Positions 1 through 6,694 of a DNA stretch of 64,000 nt are shown piece by piece (the first letter of the stretch is position 1; each line of letters starts with the position of its first letter). The DNA is taken from NCBI GenBank assembly GCA_035944135.1, contig DASZBM010000010.1, positions 186,001-250,000 of the forward strand, given 5' to 3'. The stretch is from Acidobacteriaceae bacterium (GTDB lineage Bacteria > Acidobacteriota > Terriglobia > Terriglobales > Acidobacteriaceae). The notes under the pieces are model-generated. The model did not search any database, was not told where the DNA came from, and saw nothing but the letters and a program-made list of their open reading frames with translations. Both the position numbers and the translations under genes were made by a program.

Positions 1-161
1 AGCAGATCCATCGCATGGTGTTCCGAGTACCACAGCCGCGTGTATCCCAGCGCATCCACATGCCGCGCCAAATCCAGCGAATTCTCCAGCGCCTGCCCCG
101 GCGTCGCTCCCGCCGGCACCGGCGACTGGTCCAGCACCGACAGCCGTATCCCTGCGCTCAT
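1..161 (-). CDS. Luciferase-like (LLM class) flavin-dependent monooxygenase, N-terminal part
   Basis: Only the first 53 codons lie in the window; the gene continues beyond position 1. Reading back from the ATG at 161 gives [18 protein letters not shown], then [16 protein letters not shown]. The LSVLDQSPV start and the W-x-S/A-E-H-H motif are typical of the MsnO8-like branch of bacterial luciferase-like oxidoreductases, cytosolic enzymes that use reduced flavin. The substrate cannot be judged from this fragment. The gene is divergent from the ABC transporter ATPase downstream. Confidence 0.85.
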   Translation of the reverse strand, partial: MSAGIRLSVLDQSPVPAGATPGQALENSLDLARHVDALGYTRLWYSEHHAMDL

Positions 162-229
162 GCCGATTGGATGTCGCCACCCCACCCCACGCTCCACGCC
201 CGGACCCCACATCCGATATCCTCGCCTCA

Positions 230-1078
230 GTGACTTCTGCACCCTCCCCGGCCCCGCTGCTCGCCGCGCGCGATCTCCGCATCGCCTTCTCCGGCCGCGA
301 AGCCGTCCACGGCATCTCCTTCGACATCGCGCCAGGCGAAACCCTCGGCCTCGTCGGCGAATCCGGCTCCGGCAAATCCGCGACCTCGCTCGCGCTGCTT
401 CGCCTCCTCCCGCCCACCGCCACCATCACCGGCAACCTCCAACTCACCGCAGCAGACAACAACCCAGAAGACCTCCTCACCCTCAGCGAAGGTCACATGC
501 GCGCACACCGCGGCCGCTCCATCGCGATGATCTTTCAGGAGCCCATGACCGCGCTTAATCCGGTCATGCGCGTCGGCCGCCAGATCGCCGAAGCCGTCCT
601 CGCGCACCACCCACGCATCCCTCGCGCCGAACTCAACCAACGCGTCCTCGCCGCGCTCCACGAGGTCGCGCTCCCCGACCCAGAGCGCCGCCTCCGCGAC
701 TACCCGCATCAGTTCTCCGGCGGCCAGCGCCAGCGCATCATGATCGCCATGGCGCTCATCAATCGCCCGCGCCTCCTCATCGCCGACGAGCCCACCACCG
801 CACTCGACGTCACCGTGCAGGCGCAGATCATCGCACTCCTCAAGCGCCTCCGCGCCGAGCACGGCCTCTCCATGCTCTTCATCTCGCACGACCTCGCCGT
901 CGTCGGCCAGATCGCCGACCGCATCCTCGTCATGCGCCACGGCCGCATCGTCGAGCACGGTCCCACCCAACAGGTCCTCACCGCACCCCAGCACGACTAC
1001 ACACGCCAGCTCCTCGCCTCCGTCCCCTCCATGCGCACACCACGAGACGAGCCTTTAGCTACACTCTCAAGAGCCTGA
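230..1078 (+). CDS. Peptide/nickel-type ABC transporter ATP-binding protein (DppD/OppD-like)
   Basis: ATPase subunit of a peptide-type ABC importer, acting at the cytoplasmic face of the membrane. Visible in order: Walker A GESGSGKS, a Q-loop in [12 protein letters not shown], the signature [14 protein letters not shown], Walker [13 protein letters not shown], and the switch His in FISHDLAVV. Length is 282 aa from the GTG at 230. A TTG at 167 is in frame and would add 21 Pro-rich residues, so the start is uncertain. OppD-type proteins usually end in a Cys-containing extension of about 50 residues after the ATPase core; here the protein stops soon after the core. No permease or binding protein is in the window. 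The metallophosphoesterase follows after 44 bp of heptad repeat. Confidence 0.93.
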   Translation: MTSAPSPAPLLAARDLRIAFSGREAVHGISFDIAPGETLGLVGESGSGKSATSLALLRLLPPTATITGNLQLTAADNNPEDLLTLSEGHMRAHRGRSIAMIFQEPMTALNPVMRVGRQIAEAVLAHHPRIPRAELNQRVLAALHEVALPDPERRLRDYPHQFSGGQRQRIMIAMALINRPRLLIADEPTTALDVTVQAQIIALLKRLRAEHGLSMLFISHDLAVVGQIADRILVMRHGRIVEHGPTQQVLTAPQHDYTRQLLASVPSMRTPRDEPLATLSRA

Positions 1079-1090
1079 CAAGCCGCCCTT

Positions 1091-1122
1091 CTTAACTCCT
1101 CACCCCTAACCCCTAACTCCTT
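1091..1122 (+). repeat. Heptad repeat, CCTAACC family
   Basis: About four and a half copies of a 7-bp unit (CTTAACT, CCTCACC, CCTAACC, CCTAACT, CCTT) end exactly at the ATG of the metallophosphoesterase. The tract occupies most of the 44-bp gap after the ABC ATPase gene, and there is no purine-rich ribosome-binding site in it. Similar 7-bp-period tracts with other unit sequences occur elsewhere in the window. Confidence 0.75.
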
Positions 1123-1872
1123 ATGCGCGCTCTCGTCGTCTCCGACATCCACGGCAACCTCCAGGCTCTCCAGGCCGTGCTCGCCGCGGCCGGTTCATTC
1201 GACGAGCTCTGGAATCTCGGCGACACCGTTGGCTACGGCGCCAATCCCAACGAGGTCATCGACACCATCCGCCCGCTCGCGCGCATCAACGTGCGCGGCA
1301 ATCACGATCGCGTCTGCTGCGGCCTCACCAGCTCGCAAGGCTTCAACCCCATCGCCGCCGAAGCCGCCGCCTGGACCCACCGTAATCTCACGCCCGCAAA
1401 TCTCGCGTGGCTGCGCGCCATGCCGCAGGGCCCCGTCCTCGCCTCGGAGCGCGCGCTCTGCGCCCACGGATCTCCGCTCAACGAAGACCACTACATCATC
1501 TCCATGCGCGACGCCTGGTCGCCTCTGCAGCGAATGTCTACCGAGATCACCTTCTTCGGCCACACCCACGTGCAGGGAGCCTTCTCGCAACACGCTCCCG
1601 AGTGGCAGGAGATTCGCCCCATCTACAACACGCAGAGCGAACCGGAGCAGTTCTCGATCGACGTTCCCGTGGGCTCACGTCACCTCATCAACCCAGGCTC
1701 CGTCGGCCAGCCTCGCGACGCCGACTGGCGCGCCGGCTTCGCCATCTACGACACCGCCGCCGATCGCGTCACCTTCTTCCGCATCCCCTACGACGTCGCC
1801 GGCGCGCAACAAGCCATCCGCAACGCGCACCTGCCGGAACGCCTCGCCTCCCGTCTCAGGGCGGGCAGGTAG
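1123..1872 (+). CDS. Metallophosphoesterase family protein (calcineurin-like, YfcE type)
   Basis: Soluble two-metal phosphoesterase of 249 aa. The metal-binding motifs are in order: D-x-H in VVSDIHGN near residue 8, GD in LWNLGDTVGYGANP, GNHD in VRGNHDRVC, and a C-terminal GHTH in FFGHTHVQGAF followed by NPGSVGQPRD. This order matches the family closely. The substrate is not predictable; relatives act on phosphodiesters or dinucleotides. It is codirectional with the ABC ATPase and may be cotranscribed. Its TAG stop lies at the edge of a heptad repeat (AGTGAAT family). Confidence 0.93.
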   Translation: MRALVVSDIHGNLQALQAVLAAAGSFDELWNLGDTVGYGANPNEVIDTIRPLARINVRGNHDRVCCGLTSSQGFNPIAAEAAAWTHRNLTPANLAWLRAMPQGPVLASERALCAHGSPLNEDHYIISMRDAWSPLQRMSTEITFFGHTHVQGAFSQHAPEWQEIRPIYNTQSEPEQFSIDVPVGSRHLINPGSVGQPRDADWRAGFAIYDTAADRVTFFRIPYDVAGAQQAIRNAHLPERLASRLRAGR

Positions 1873-2071
1873 TGAATAGTGAGTAGCGAATAAAAGAAGC
1901 ACTACATCGCCGCTGTTGCTTTTGCCGTTGCCTTTCTTTCTGTCATCCCCGAAGGGGATCTGCTGTTGCCGTTGCCTTTGCTGTTGCCTTAACTCGCAAC
2001 TCGAAACTCGCATCTCGAAACTGATCGCAAACGCGCTTTTGTTTTATTCACTATTCACTATTCACTATTCA
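1871..2071. repeat. Composite intergenic repeat: heptads, hexads and a GAA-loop hairpin
   Basis: The gap between the metallophosphoesterase and the DHFR-like gene is almost wholly repetitive. In order: AGTGAAT-type heptads (1871-1890), a TTGCYK hexad tract, a hairpin ATCCCC-GAA-GGGGAT (1945-1959) preceded by TTTCTTTCTGTC, more hexads, an AACTCGA-type heptad tract (1991-2023), and CTATTCA heptads (2044-2071). The outer heptads are inverse complements of each other, so the gap as a whole has inverted ends. The central hairpin element recurs near 32050 and 56300. Confidence 0.75.
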
Positions 2072-2107
2072 CCCCCTTGGAACCCCACCCGGCCGTACCT
2101 TTCCCTC

Positions 2108-2683
2108 ATGCGCCCCCTTCGCTATTCCATCAACGTCACCCTGGACGGCTGCTGCGATCATCGTGCAGCGTCCCCGGACGAAGACTTATTTCGCAACGCG
2201 ATCGCGAACATCGAGCAGGCCGATGCTCTCCTCTTTGGCCGGGTAACCTACAAAATGATGGAGACAGCTTGGCGGCCGCCGGCGGAGACCGGAGTGAAGC
2301 CTGACTGGCTGAAACTCGCGCTCGGCCTCGACTTCGCCCGGACAATCCACGCGAAAAAGAAATACGTTGTCTCGAGCACCCTGGACCGCGTCGATTGGAA
2401 CGCGGAGTTCCTGCGCGGCAATCTGGAGCAGGCCGTTCAGCAGCTCAAGCAGCAGCCGGGCAAGACGATCTTCACAGGAGGCGTCAAACTCCCGTTTGCG
2501 TTGGCGGAGCTCGGGCTGATCGATGAGTACGAGTTCGTGGTGCACCCCAGGGTAGTGGGCCACGGACCAACGTTGTTCGCGGGCCTGTCGAAGCCTCTCG
2601 ACCTGACGCTCGTCAGCCGGCTGGAGTTCGGCTCGGGAGCAGTGGCGATGCGCTATGTGCCGAGAGAAGTGAATAATGAATAG
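2108..2683 (+). CDS. Dihydrofolate reductase family protein (RibD C-terminal-like)
   Basis: Cytosolic reductase-like protein of 191 aa from ATG 2108. It opens with MRPLRYSINVTLDGCCDH, the usual start of this family, then LLFGRVTYKMM and TIFTGGVKLPFALAELGLIDEY. These match the NADPH-binding fold of bifunctional RibD and its stand-alone DHFR-like relatives. The reaction is unknown; many relatives are uncharacterised. The last four codons (VNNE) and the stop are made of heptad repeat (GTGAATA, ATGAATA, GCGAATA), so the C-terminus was apparently set by the repeat. Inverted heptad arms lie on both sides of the gene. The reading frame stays open upstream to about 1916 through repeat sequence, but homology begins at 2108. 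Confidence 0.88.
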   Translation: MRPLRYSINVTLDGCCDHRAASPDEDLFRNAIANIEQADALLFGRVTYKMMETAWRPPAETGVKPDWLKLALGLDFARTIHAKKKYVVSSTLDRVDWNAEFLRGNLEQAVQQLKQQPGKTIFTGGVKLPFALAELGLIDEYEFVVHPRVVGHGPTLFAGLSKPLDLTLVSRLEFGSGAVAMRYVPREVNNE

Positions 2684-2869
2684 CGAATAAAGCAAAAGCG
2701 TGCGCCAACTGCCTTTGCCTTTCTTCACTATTCACTATTCACTACTCACTATTCACTGCCTCGGAAATAGCGAATAAAGCAAAAGCGTGCGCCAACTGCC
2801 TCTTGCCTTTCTTCACTATTCACTACTCACTATTCACTACTCACTATTCACTACTCAGCATTCACTGCC
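2669..2869. repeat. Tandemly duplicated heptad-containing repeat module
   Basis: A module starting AATAGCGAATAAAGCAAAAG and running into GCGTGCGCCAACTGCC, then TTTGCC and TTCACTA heptads, occurs twice in a row (about 2679-2761 and 2766-2869). The first 35 bp are identical in the two copies; the copies differ mainly in the number of TTCACTA/CTCACTA units. It starts inside the 3' end of the DHFR-like gene and ends at the stop codon of the convergent patatin gene. Confidence 0.8.
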
Positions 2870-5314
2870 TCAAAAATATCTCCCAATCGTGAACATAAAC
2901 TTCCTGTCTCCGTTGAAGCCGATTGCAGGCCCGATCGTCACCACGCCCAGCGGAGTCTCCGCAACAATCCCGAAGTAGACATCCTCGCGTGTCACCGTCG
3001 CCTGGTCCGGTGCACGCATCTGTCCCAATTCAAACGTTCCGCCTATGTAGATGTTCCCGCTGATCGGCGGTTTTGCCGCGTAAATCCGGTGCATATATCC
3101 GGGTGTGGCCAGCCAGTAATCCGTTCCGCGCAATTGGTCAATCGACTGCGCCGCCAGCCGCAATGGTCCGCCCAGCGTATACCGGAACGGCTCCGCGACG
3201 TTGCGATTGAACATTGACGCGCCTTCAACCTTTCCCAGAAAAACATTCTTCCCGGCAAACGTGTGTGCGCCTTCAACCTGTGTGTAGAACTGCGGTGCAG
3301 AAGGACTTCCGGGCGTGTCGTAGAGATATCCGAAGCTGCTCGTGACCCTCAGGCCATAACGCGGCACCAGCGCGCGATCCTGCGAGTCATACACGTATCG
3401 AATTCGTGCTGTCTGCGATTTCCCCGAGTAGTCCGGCAGATTGTCGGCACCGGTTGTTACGTGCCACTGCACATTGCTGATCGTCCATCCGGCGCGCAAC
3501 TCCTGTGTCCTCGTGTCGGTCCATCCAATGTCGCCCCCGATCCCGCCAATCTGCGACTGCCTCTCCGAGATTCGAGTACTCGAATCCGGCGCGGCATAGA
3601 TGTAGTACGGCTGGCGAGTGAGATTCGCACGCGGTGCCACGAACAATCCTGTGGGTCCGAACAGATGGAAGTATTCGCCCTCGACCTGTGTCAGAAATCC
3701 GAGATCCACCTTCCCCCGCAACTCCGAGCCATATCCGCCCAGATCCTGGTAGATAAAAATGCTGTCCACTGTAGCGCGGGTCACACCGGCAGTCTGCGCC
3801 TCCACATTGAAACCCACGCCAAGGAAAGGAGGTCCGTTCTTCTTGTCCTCCACATCCACCAGCAGAATCGGCCGGGTGGAGTCCTTCGTGTCATAGCCCA
3901 CCGTGTAGTCTGCGTTGTATCGCCCGTCAGCCCGCACGTCCGCCAGCAACGCACGCATCTTGGCGTCATCCACCGGCTGATTTACCAGCGGATCGAATTT
4001 GAGATGCACCGCCTCGGCTACCTCCGGAGTCGGCGCCTTCACCTTCACTGTCAGCACAGTGCCCGCGGGCGGCCGCTCCTTCGCGTGCCGCTTCGCCATG
4101 TACGCCTCCCACTGGTCATCGGGCAGGGCGTACTTCATCAGCTCAGCCTTGTGTGCCTCCGTGGCTGCGTATCCGCGTGCCGCCAGCTCCGCCGTCTTCG
4201 AGTAGTCGGTTGCCGTGAACCCGCTGATGTCCGGCATGATCACCACATTCGCCAGCTTGCGATCGCGCGCCTCGTTCACCTCAATGCCCACCGCAAACGC
4301 GCGCTGCAGCACACCGACGATCGAATCCAGATCGCCCTTGCCAACCGCGCCCAGCGGCAGGCTGAACGCGATAATCACATCGGCCTTCATATCCTTCACA
4401 TCCGACGTCGGCAAATTGTCCAGAATTGCCCCATCCACATACTCATGCCCATTCATCTCGAACGGCTGAAAGGCTCCCGGCAAAGAGGCAGAAGCGCGGA
4501 CGGCGTCCTGCAGGGACCCGCGCGAGAACACCACGCTCTTGGGATCTGTCAGGTCCGTCGCCCGGCACCGGAAGGGGATGGGCAAACTGTTGAACTCGAT
4601 CTGGTCGTTGTAGCGCATGAACTCTCTGTCCAGCAGTTCGTTCAGCCCCGAATCCGTCAGCAGCGCGTTCCGCAGAGACACCCCATGCTTCAGCCCAATC
4701 GAGATCCCGTTTGGAATGTCGCGCGCGTCCTCACGCCGGCGGAAGCTCTTCGCGGAGTACGACGTTCCTATGCGAAAGATCCGGTTCACCTCCGCCGGGT
4801 CCAGCACGTCTTTCATCTGCTCCGGCGTCACACCGGTCGAGTACAGCGCGCCCAGGATCGAGCCCATGCTCGTCCCCGCAATCACATCGACGGGAATATG
4901 GTGCTCATCCAGCCACTGCAGCGCACCGACCTCCGTAATCGCCAGCGCTGCGCCTCCGCCCAGGGCCAGGCCAATTACAGGCCGGTTCGTGGGCAGCCCC
5001 GTCGGCGGTGGCGCCGGATCCAGGGGTCCCAGACGCAGGACCTTCCCGCTCGCCGACTCTTCCGCGGAGCTCGCGGGCTTCGACTGCGAGGTCGTATCCT
5101 GTCCGCTCTTCTGGGCCTCGCCCTGTTTTGCGGGCTGGTTCTTCTGACCCATTCCCGTCGCCGCGTCAGACGGCTTCTGTGTCGGCGGCATCTGTCCCGA
5201 CGAAGATTGTGTCTGCTGGGCGACACAAAATGGCCCTCCAGCCGTAAAAATCAGTGCGCAAAAACCGCACAAAAACGCTCCAAAACGCGTAAAAAACAGC
5301 CTTTTTTGCAACAT
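2870..5314 (-). CDS. Patatin-like phospholipase fused to an outer-membrane beta-barrel
   Basis: Predicted outer-membrane or surface lipase of 814 aa. The start at 5314 gives a signal peptide (MLQKRLFFTRFGAFLCGFCA, processed near VAQQ). A Gln/Ser/Lys-rich linker follows, then a patatin domain with LALGGGAALAITEVGALQWL near residue 117, nucleophile Ser in GTSMGS near 149, and the catalytic Asp in DGAILDNLP near 294. About residues 415-500 resemble a POTRA domain; the rest is beta-strand rich and ends in FTIGRYF with a terminal Phe, as in Omp85-type barrels. This is the PlpD / type Vd autotransporter layout. The glycine-rich loop lacks the Arg usual in GGGARG. An in-frame ATG at 5359 would add 15 residues. 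Confidence 0.93.
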   Translation of the reverse strand: MLQKRLFFTRFGAFLCGFCALIFTAGGPFCVAQQTQSSSGQMPPTQKPSDAATGMGQKNQPAKQGEAQKSGQDTTSQSKPASSAEESASGKVLRLGPLDPAPPPTGLPTNRPVIGLALGGGAALAITEVGALQWLDEHHIPVDVIAGTSMGSILGALYSTGVTPEQMKDVLDPAEVNRIFRIGTSYSAKSFRRREDARDIPNGISIGLKHGVSLRNALLTDSGLNELLDREFMRYNDQIEFNSLPIPFRCRATDLTDPKSVVFSRGSLQDAVRASASLPGAFQPFEMNGHEYVDGAILDNLPTSDVKDMKADVIIAFSLPLGAVGKGDLDSIVGVLQRAFAVGIEVNEARDRKLANVVIMPDISGFTATDYSKTAELAARGYAATEAHKAELMKYALPDDQWEAYMAKRHAKERPPAGTVLTVKVKAPTPEVAEAVHLKFDPLVNQPVDDAKMRALLADVRADGRYNADYTVGYDTKDSTRPILLVDVEDKKNGPPFLGVGFNVEAQTAGVTRATVDSIFIYQDLGGYGSELRGKVDLGFLTQVEGEYFHLFGPTGLFVAPRANLTRQPYYIYAAPDSSTRISERQSQIGGIGGDIGWTDTRTQELRAGWTISNVQWHVTTGADNLPDYSGKSQTARIRYVYDSQDRALVPRYGLRVTSSFGYLYDTPGSPSAPQFYTQVEGAHTFAGKNVFLGKVEGASMFNRNVAEPFRYTLGGPLRLAAQSIDQLRGTDYWLATPGYMHRIYAAKPPISGNIYIGGTFELGQMRAPDQATVTREDVYFGIVAETPLGVVTIGPAIGFNGDRKFMFTIGRYF

Positions 5315-5471
5315 GATTTTTGGGCCTCGCTCCAGAATCGCACACAGATCACGCCCCAAAAAACCGCCAATTCTGTTTGTGATTCACCGCGATTAGACGC
5401 AAAACCACGCGCGCCCGGATGGTTCAGTCGCTCATCTAACTCATGCGGAATGTGTAATTTCGCTGACGAGC

Positions 5472-6101
5472 TCAGCGACTGTATTCGTGAAACAGCGCCG
5501 GAAACTGCCGTTCCAACTCCGCAATCTTAGGGATATCGCACACCTGAATGTACGGATTCTGCGGATTTTTGATCGCATAATCCTGGTGATATTCCTCGCC
5601 GACGTAGAAATGTTCGAGAGGAACGATCTCGGTAACTATAGGCTTTTGAAAGACATGCGCGGCATCCAGTTGCTTCACATAGGCTTGGGCGACCTCGCGC
5701 TGCTCCTCGTTCGTATAGAAGATCGCGGAGCGGTACTGCGTGCCGACATCGTTTCCCTGGCGATTTAGCTGCGTGGGATCGTGAACCACTGAAAAGAAGA
5801 CTCTTAGCAGCGTTCCGTAGCTGACCTTTTCGGGGTCATAGATGATCTCGAGCGCCTCGGCATGGCCCGTGCGGCCAGAGCAAACTGCCCTGTAATCAGC
5901 AGTTTCCTTTGCGCCACCCGTGTAGCCGACGGTCGTCTTCTCCACGCCCTTCACCCGCTGGAAGACCGACTGCACGCCCCAGAAGCAGCCGCCGGCAAAG
6001 ACCGCGGTTTCGCGCTGACCAGCTTCCCATCCGCTCTCCGGCGCGACTATGTCATTGATTGGAGCGGGGATAGGCTCCTTATGAGTTCCAGCGATTGCCA
6101 T
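5472..6101 (-). CDS. msrA: Peptide-methionine (S)-S-oxide reductase
   Basis: Repairs methionine-S-sulfoxide in proteins, using thioredoxin. It is 209 aa with the catalytic GGCFWG motif (Cys39), then GYTGG, RTGHAEALEIIYDPEKVSYG, and DPTQLNRQGNDVGTQYRSAIF, all diagnostic of MsrA. About 30 residues precede the core; they contain no clear signal peptide, so a cytosolic location is likely. ATG 6101 has a strong AGGAGG five bases upstream. It lies upstream of the patatin gene on the same strand, 157 bp away. A 67-bp-period direct repeat sits in its upstream region. Confidence 0.96.
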   Translation of the reverse strand: MAIAGTHKEPIPAPINDIVAPESGWEAGQRETAVFAGGCFWGVQSVFQRVKGVEKTTVGYTGGAKETADYRAVCSGRTGHAEALEIIYDPEKVSYGTLLRVFFSVVHDPTQLNRQGNDVGTQYRSAIFYTNEEQREVAQAYVKQLDAAHVFQKPIVTEIVPLEHFYVGEEYHQDYAIKNPQNPYIQVCDIPKIAELERQFPALFHEYSR

Positions 6102-6167
6102 GTGTGCCTCCTGAATGCTGTCGATGATTCGATGGCGGACAGCTCAGCCACGATGCGCCGACGGGAT

Positions 6168-6283
6168 GAACCACGGTAGTTAACACCCGCCTCAACTGCT
6201 ACTTGAGCTGTTACTGAACTATCAACATTCGGGTGAACCAAGGGAGTTAACAGCTGCCTCAAGCTGTACTTTAGCTGTTACTC
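6168..6283. repeat. Direct repeat with 67-bp offset upstream of msrA
   Basis: Two imperfect copies of about 49 bp, at 6168-6216 and 6235-6283. Both contain GAACCA, then GTTAAC, then GCCTCAA, then AGCTGTTACT, in the same spacing. Copy 2 also has perfect 8-bp inverted arms, TAACAGCT (6248-6255) and AGCTGTTA (6273-6280). The pair lies between the msrA start and the HIT gene stop, so it could be an operator region or a 3' structure of the HIT transcript. Confidence 0.6.
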
Positions 6284-6313
6284 GCCGGCTAATAGCGCGC
6301 CTGAAACTCGGGG

Positions 6314-6652
6314 TTATCCGGGGGGCCAGTGCATGGCGCGGCCGCCCAGCAGATGCAGGTGCATGTGATCGACAGTCTGGCCGCCGTCCGGTCCGGTGTT
6401 GATGACGAGTCGATAGCCGCGATCGAGTTTTTTGGCGCGGGCGACTTCGCCGACAGCCCACAGCAGGTGGCCGAGCAGGTCGGTGTCGGCGGCGACTGCT
6501 TCGGCATGCGAACTGATGTGCTGCTTCGGGATCACAAGCACATGGGTAGGGGCCTGCGGATTGATGTCGGGGAAGGCGAGGACGCGGTCGTCCTCGTACA
6601 ACTGCTCGACGGGAATGGCGCCGGAGGCGATTTTGCAGAAGAGGCAGTCCAT
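6314..6652 (-). CDS. HIT family protein (HinT-like)
   Basis: Small cytosolic nucleotide hydrolase/transferase of the histidine triad superfamily, 112 aa. It begins MDCLFCKIASGAIP with the two zinc-ligand Cys of HinT proteins, has FPDINPQAPTHVLVIPKQHI, and ends with the catalytic triad HMHLHLLGGR (residues 96-104) preceded by NTGPDGGQTVDH. Probable substrates are purine nucleoside phosphoramidates. It lies 42 bp downstream of the M48 gene on the same strand. Heptad repeats come to within 4 bp of its ATG, and no normal ribosome-binding site is visible. Confidence 0.95.
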   Translation of the reverse strand: MDCLFCKIASGAIPVEQLYEDDRVLAFPDINPQAPTHVLVIPKQHISSHAEAVAADTDLLGHLLWAVGEVARAKKLDRGYRLVINTGPDGGQTVDHMHLHLLGGRAMHWPPG

Positions 6653-6656
6653 AGGT

Positions 6657-6684
6657 AGTGAATAGTGAAAAGTGAATAGTGAAG
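6657..6684 (-). repeat. Heptad repeat, TTCACTA family, between M48 and HIT genes
   Basis: On the plus strand the units are AGTGAAT, AGTGAAA, AGTGAAT, AGTGAAG. They fill most of the 42-bp gap between the stop of the M48 gene and the start of the HIT gene. On the transcribed strand they read as TTCACTA-type units ending four bases before the HIT start codon. The unit matches the tracts near 2050 and 2740. Confidence 0.75.
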
Positions 6685-6694
6685 AAATGCAAAT

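Noticed and set aside
1916-2107. 64-residue Leu/Cys-rich extension of the DHFR-like protein
   Set aside because: It is translated repeat sequence (TTGCYK hexads and heptads). Homology begins at ATG 2108.
1871-2869. CRISPR array
   Set aside because: Repeat units are 6-7 bp and directly adjacent, without unique spacers of equal length, and there are no cas genes.
3263-5530. 755-codon open frame on the plus strand
   Set aside because: It is antisense to the patatin-barrel gene, Arg/His-rich with no motif, and is a by-product of GC-rich codon bias.
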